Source: an uncultured Bacteroidota bacterium
GTDB lineage: Bacteria; Bacteroidota; Bacteroidia; NS11-12g; UBA9320
Assembly: GCA_913056425.1 (NCBI GenBank)
Contig: CAJXLR010000003.1
Span: 1 to 23,827 of the forward strand
Reading direction: 5' to 3'
DNA: 23,827 nucleotides
In this document: positions 22,801-23,827 of the stretch, one piece after another
How the letters are laid out: each line of letters begins with the position of its first letter
How positions within the stretch are numbered: position 1 is the stretch's first letter
Program-made: the position numbers and the translations under genes
The notes under the pieces: model-generated
The model's database searches: none
Told to the model about the DNA's origin: nothing
The model's input: the letters and a program-made list of their open reading frames with translations, nothing else

Positions 22801-23827
22801 CTATCGCCTTCTTCCGCGTTGGTTTTTATTGGCTTGTTTCCGCTTGCGATTGGCAATCGCTTCCTGCTTCCGTTTCATGCGCTCTTTTTCCGCGGCCTTC
22901 TTTTCTGAAGCACTCATGGGTTTGTCGGTTTGAGGAAATGGATGATTTGAAACACGACTCAATTTTTCTTTGGTCAACGCCTCAATGTCGTCCACATATG
23001 CGTTCTCTTCCGGTTCGCAAATGGAGAAAGACACACCTTCTTCACCCGCTCTACCACATCTACCAATTCGGTGGACATAAGTTTCCGGCTCATTCGGAAT
23101 GTCGTAATTGATTACGTACTTCAGTTTGTCAATGTCAATTCCGCGCGCTGCAATATCTGTAGCAACCAAAACTTGCACTTTACCTTTTTTAAAATCGGTA
23201 AGTACTTTTTGTCGCTGGTTCTGACTCTTGTTCCCATGTATGGCACCGCTGGAAATCCTGGCTTTCTGCAGGCGCCTGGATATACGATCCGCACCATGTT
23301 TAGTGCGAGAAAAAACCAATACCGGCTCGTTTATCTCGGTTTTAAGTAGGTGTAGTAAAACATCGTGTTTTAAGTTCTTGTTTGTTCGATACAAGTATTG
23401 TGTGATCGTTTCTGCTGTAGACGAAACCGGGTTAACACGAACATGTTTTGGTTTGTAAAGTATGTCGTTTGCCAAGTTCTTTATTTTGGGCGGCATAGTA
23501 GCCGAGAAGAACAAAGACTGACGTCGTTGTGGGAGCTTTGAAATAATACGCTTTATGTCGTGAATGAAGCCCATGTCGAGCATGCGATCTGCTTCGTCCA
23601 AAACGAAGTACTTTATGTAGTTAAGGTTGATAAATCCTTGGTCCATTAGGTCCAACAATCTTCCCGGTGTGGCTATGAGGATGTGCACCCCCTTTTTAAG
23701 ATCAGCCACCTGTTTGTTTTGTTTAACACCGCCAAATATTACTGCACTCTTTATCGATGTGTATTTGCCATATTGGCGCACATTTTCGCCAATTTGTATA
23801 GCAAGCTCTCGTGTAGGTGTTATAACA
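22801..23827 (-). CDS. rhlE: DEAD-box RNA helicase, RhlE-like (5' end beyond the window)
   Basis: ATP-dependent RNA helicase that remodels RNA duplexes in ribosome assembly or RNA decay. The reading frame is open to the window edge, where motif Ia PTRELA is just visible near 23800-23818; the Q motif and motif I (GKT) lie outside. Within the window: ATPGRLLDLM, motif II LDEADRMLDMGF, motif III SAT, then the second RecA domain with VFSRTKHGADR, HGNKSQNQR, motif V VATDIAARGIDI and motif VI YVHRIGRCGRAGEEG. A short basic tail follows (KRKQEAIANRKRKQANKNQ). Sequence around these motifs is very like E. coli RhlE. It stands on the same strand as the sugar dehydrogenase gene, 75 bases ahead of it. 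Confidence 0.92.
   Translation of the reverse strand, partial: VITPTRELAIQIGENVRQYGKYTSIKSAVIFGGVKQNKQVADLKKGVHILIATPGRLLDLMDQGFINLNYIKYFVLDEADRMLDMGFIHDIKRIISKLPQRRQSLFFSATMPPKIKNLANDILYKPKHVRVNPVSSTAETITQYLYRTNKNLKHDVLLHLLKTEINEPVLVFSRTKHGADRISRRLQKARISSGAIHGNKSQNQRQKVLTDFKKGKVQVLVATDIAARGIDIDKLKYVINYDIPNEPETYVHRIGRCGRAGEEGVSFSICEPEENAYVDDIEALTKEKLSRVSNHPFPQTDKPMSASEKKAAEKERMKRKQEAIANRKRKQANKNQRGRRR

Overview
The window reads as a compact chromosomal segment of a Bacteroidota bacterium, most likely a marine-type member of the Flavobacteriales. The evidence is a TonB-dependent receptor with the phylum's usual N-terminal regulatory fold, a protein ending in a gliding/T9SS type B sorting domain, and PadR-PspC gene pairing. 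A fused two-oxoacid dehydrogenase E1 and several promoters with the Bacteroidota -7 element TAnnTTTG point the same way. I see no tRNA, rRNA, CRISPR array, insertion sequence or prophage, and no gene-free stretch above about 140 bases.

Layout. 1-495 (-) is the start of a TonB-dependent receptor, divergent from pssA-purS (582-1531). 1528-7108 (-) holds two large secreted proteins. The first-transcribed, 1084 aa, has eight 62-residue repeats, a YadA-like head and an S74 self-cleaving chaperone. The second has PKD-like domains and a type B sorting domain. glyA (7226-8518) follows. 8525-11786 (-) is a lipoprotein/putative beta-barrel pair with overlapping reading frames. 11852-12523 is thiamine pyrophosphokinase. 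12556-15109 is a PadR regulator with a clear operator-promoter and a large PspC-domain membrane protein. 15106-15510 (-) is a DCC thiol-disulfide protein. 15646-18045 is the fused E1 alpha/beta.

The clearest functional unit is the arsenic operon at 18111-20477: arsR, a DUF6428-type protein, thioredoxin-type arsC and acr3. It would sense arsenic, reduce arsenate to arsenite and export it. The DUF6428 protein ends in CC-x5-CC, the spacing known from the arsenite metallochaperone ArsD, and its ArsR lacks the classical metal motif but also ends in CC. After it come, on the minus strand, a four-helix membrane protein, an atypical SDR, a PQQ-type sugar dehydrogenase lipoprotein and a truncated RhlE-like RNA helicase.

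Gene packing is tight. Three of the four convergent gene pairs share a YTAG tetranucleotide holding both stop codons, and the fourth has six bases between stops. Candidate undescribed biology: the ArsD-like tail in the arsenic operon, the S74/YadA/repeat surface protein beside a T9SS substrate, the lipoprotein/barrel pair, the PadR operator, and a possible metal-ligand swap in the E1 enzyme.
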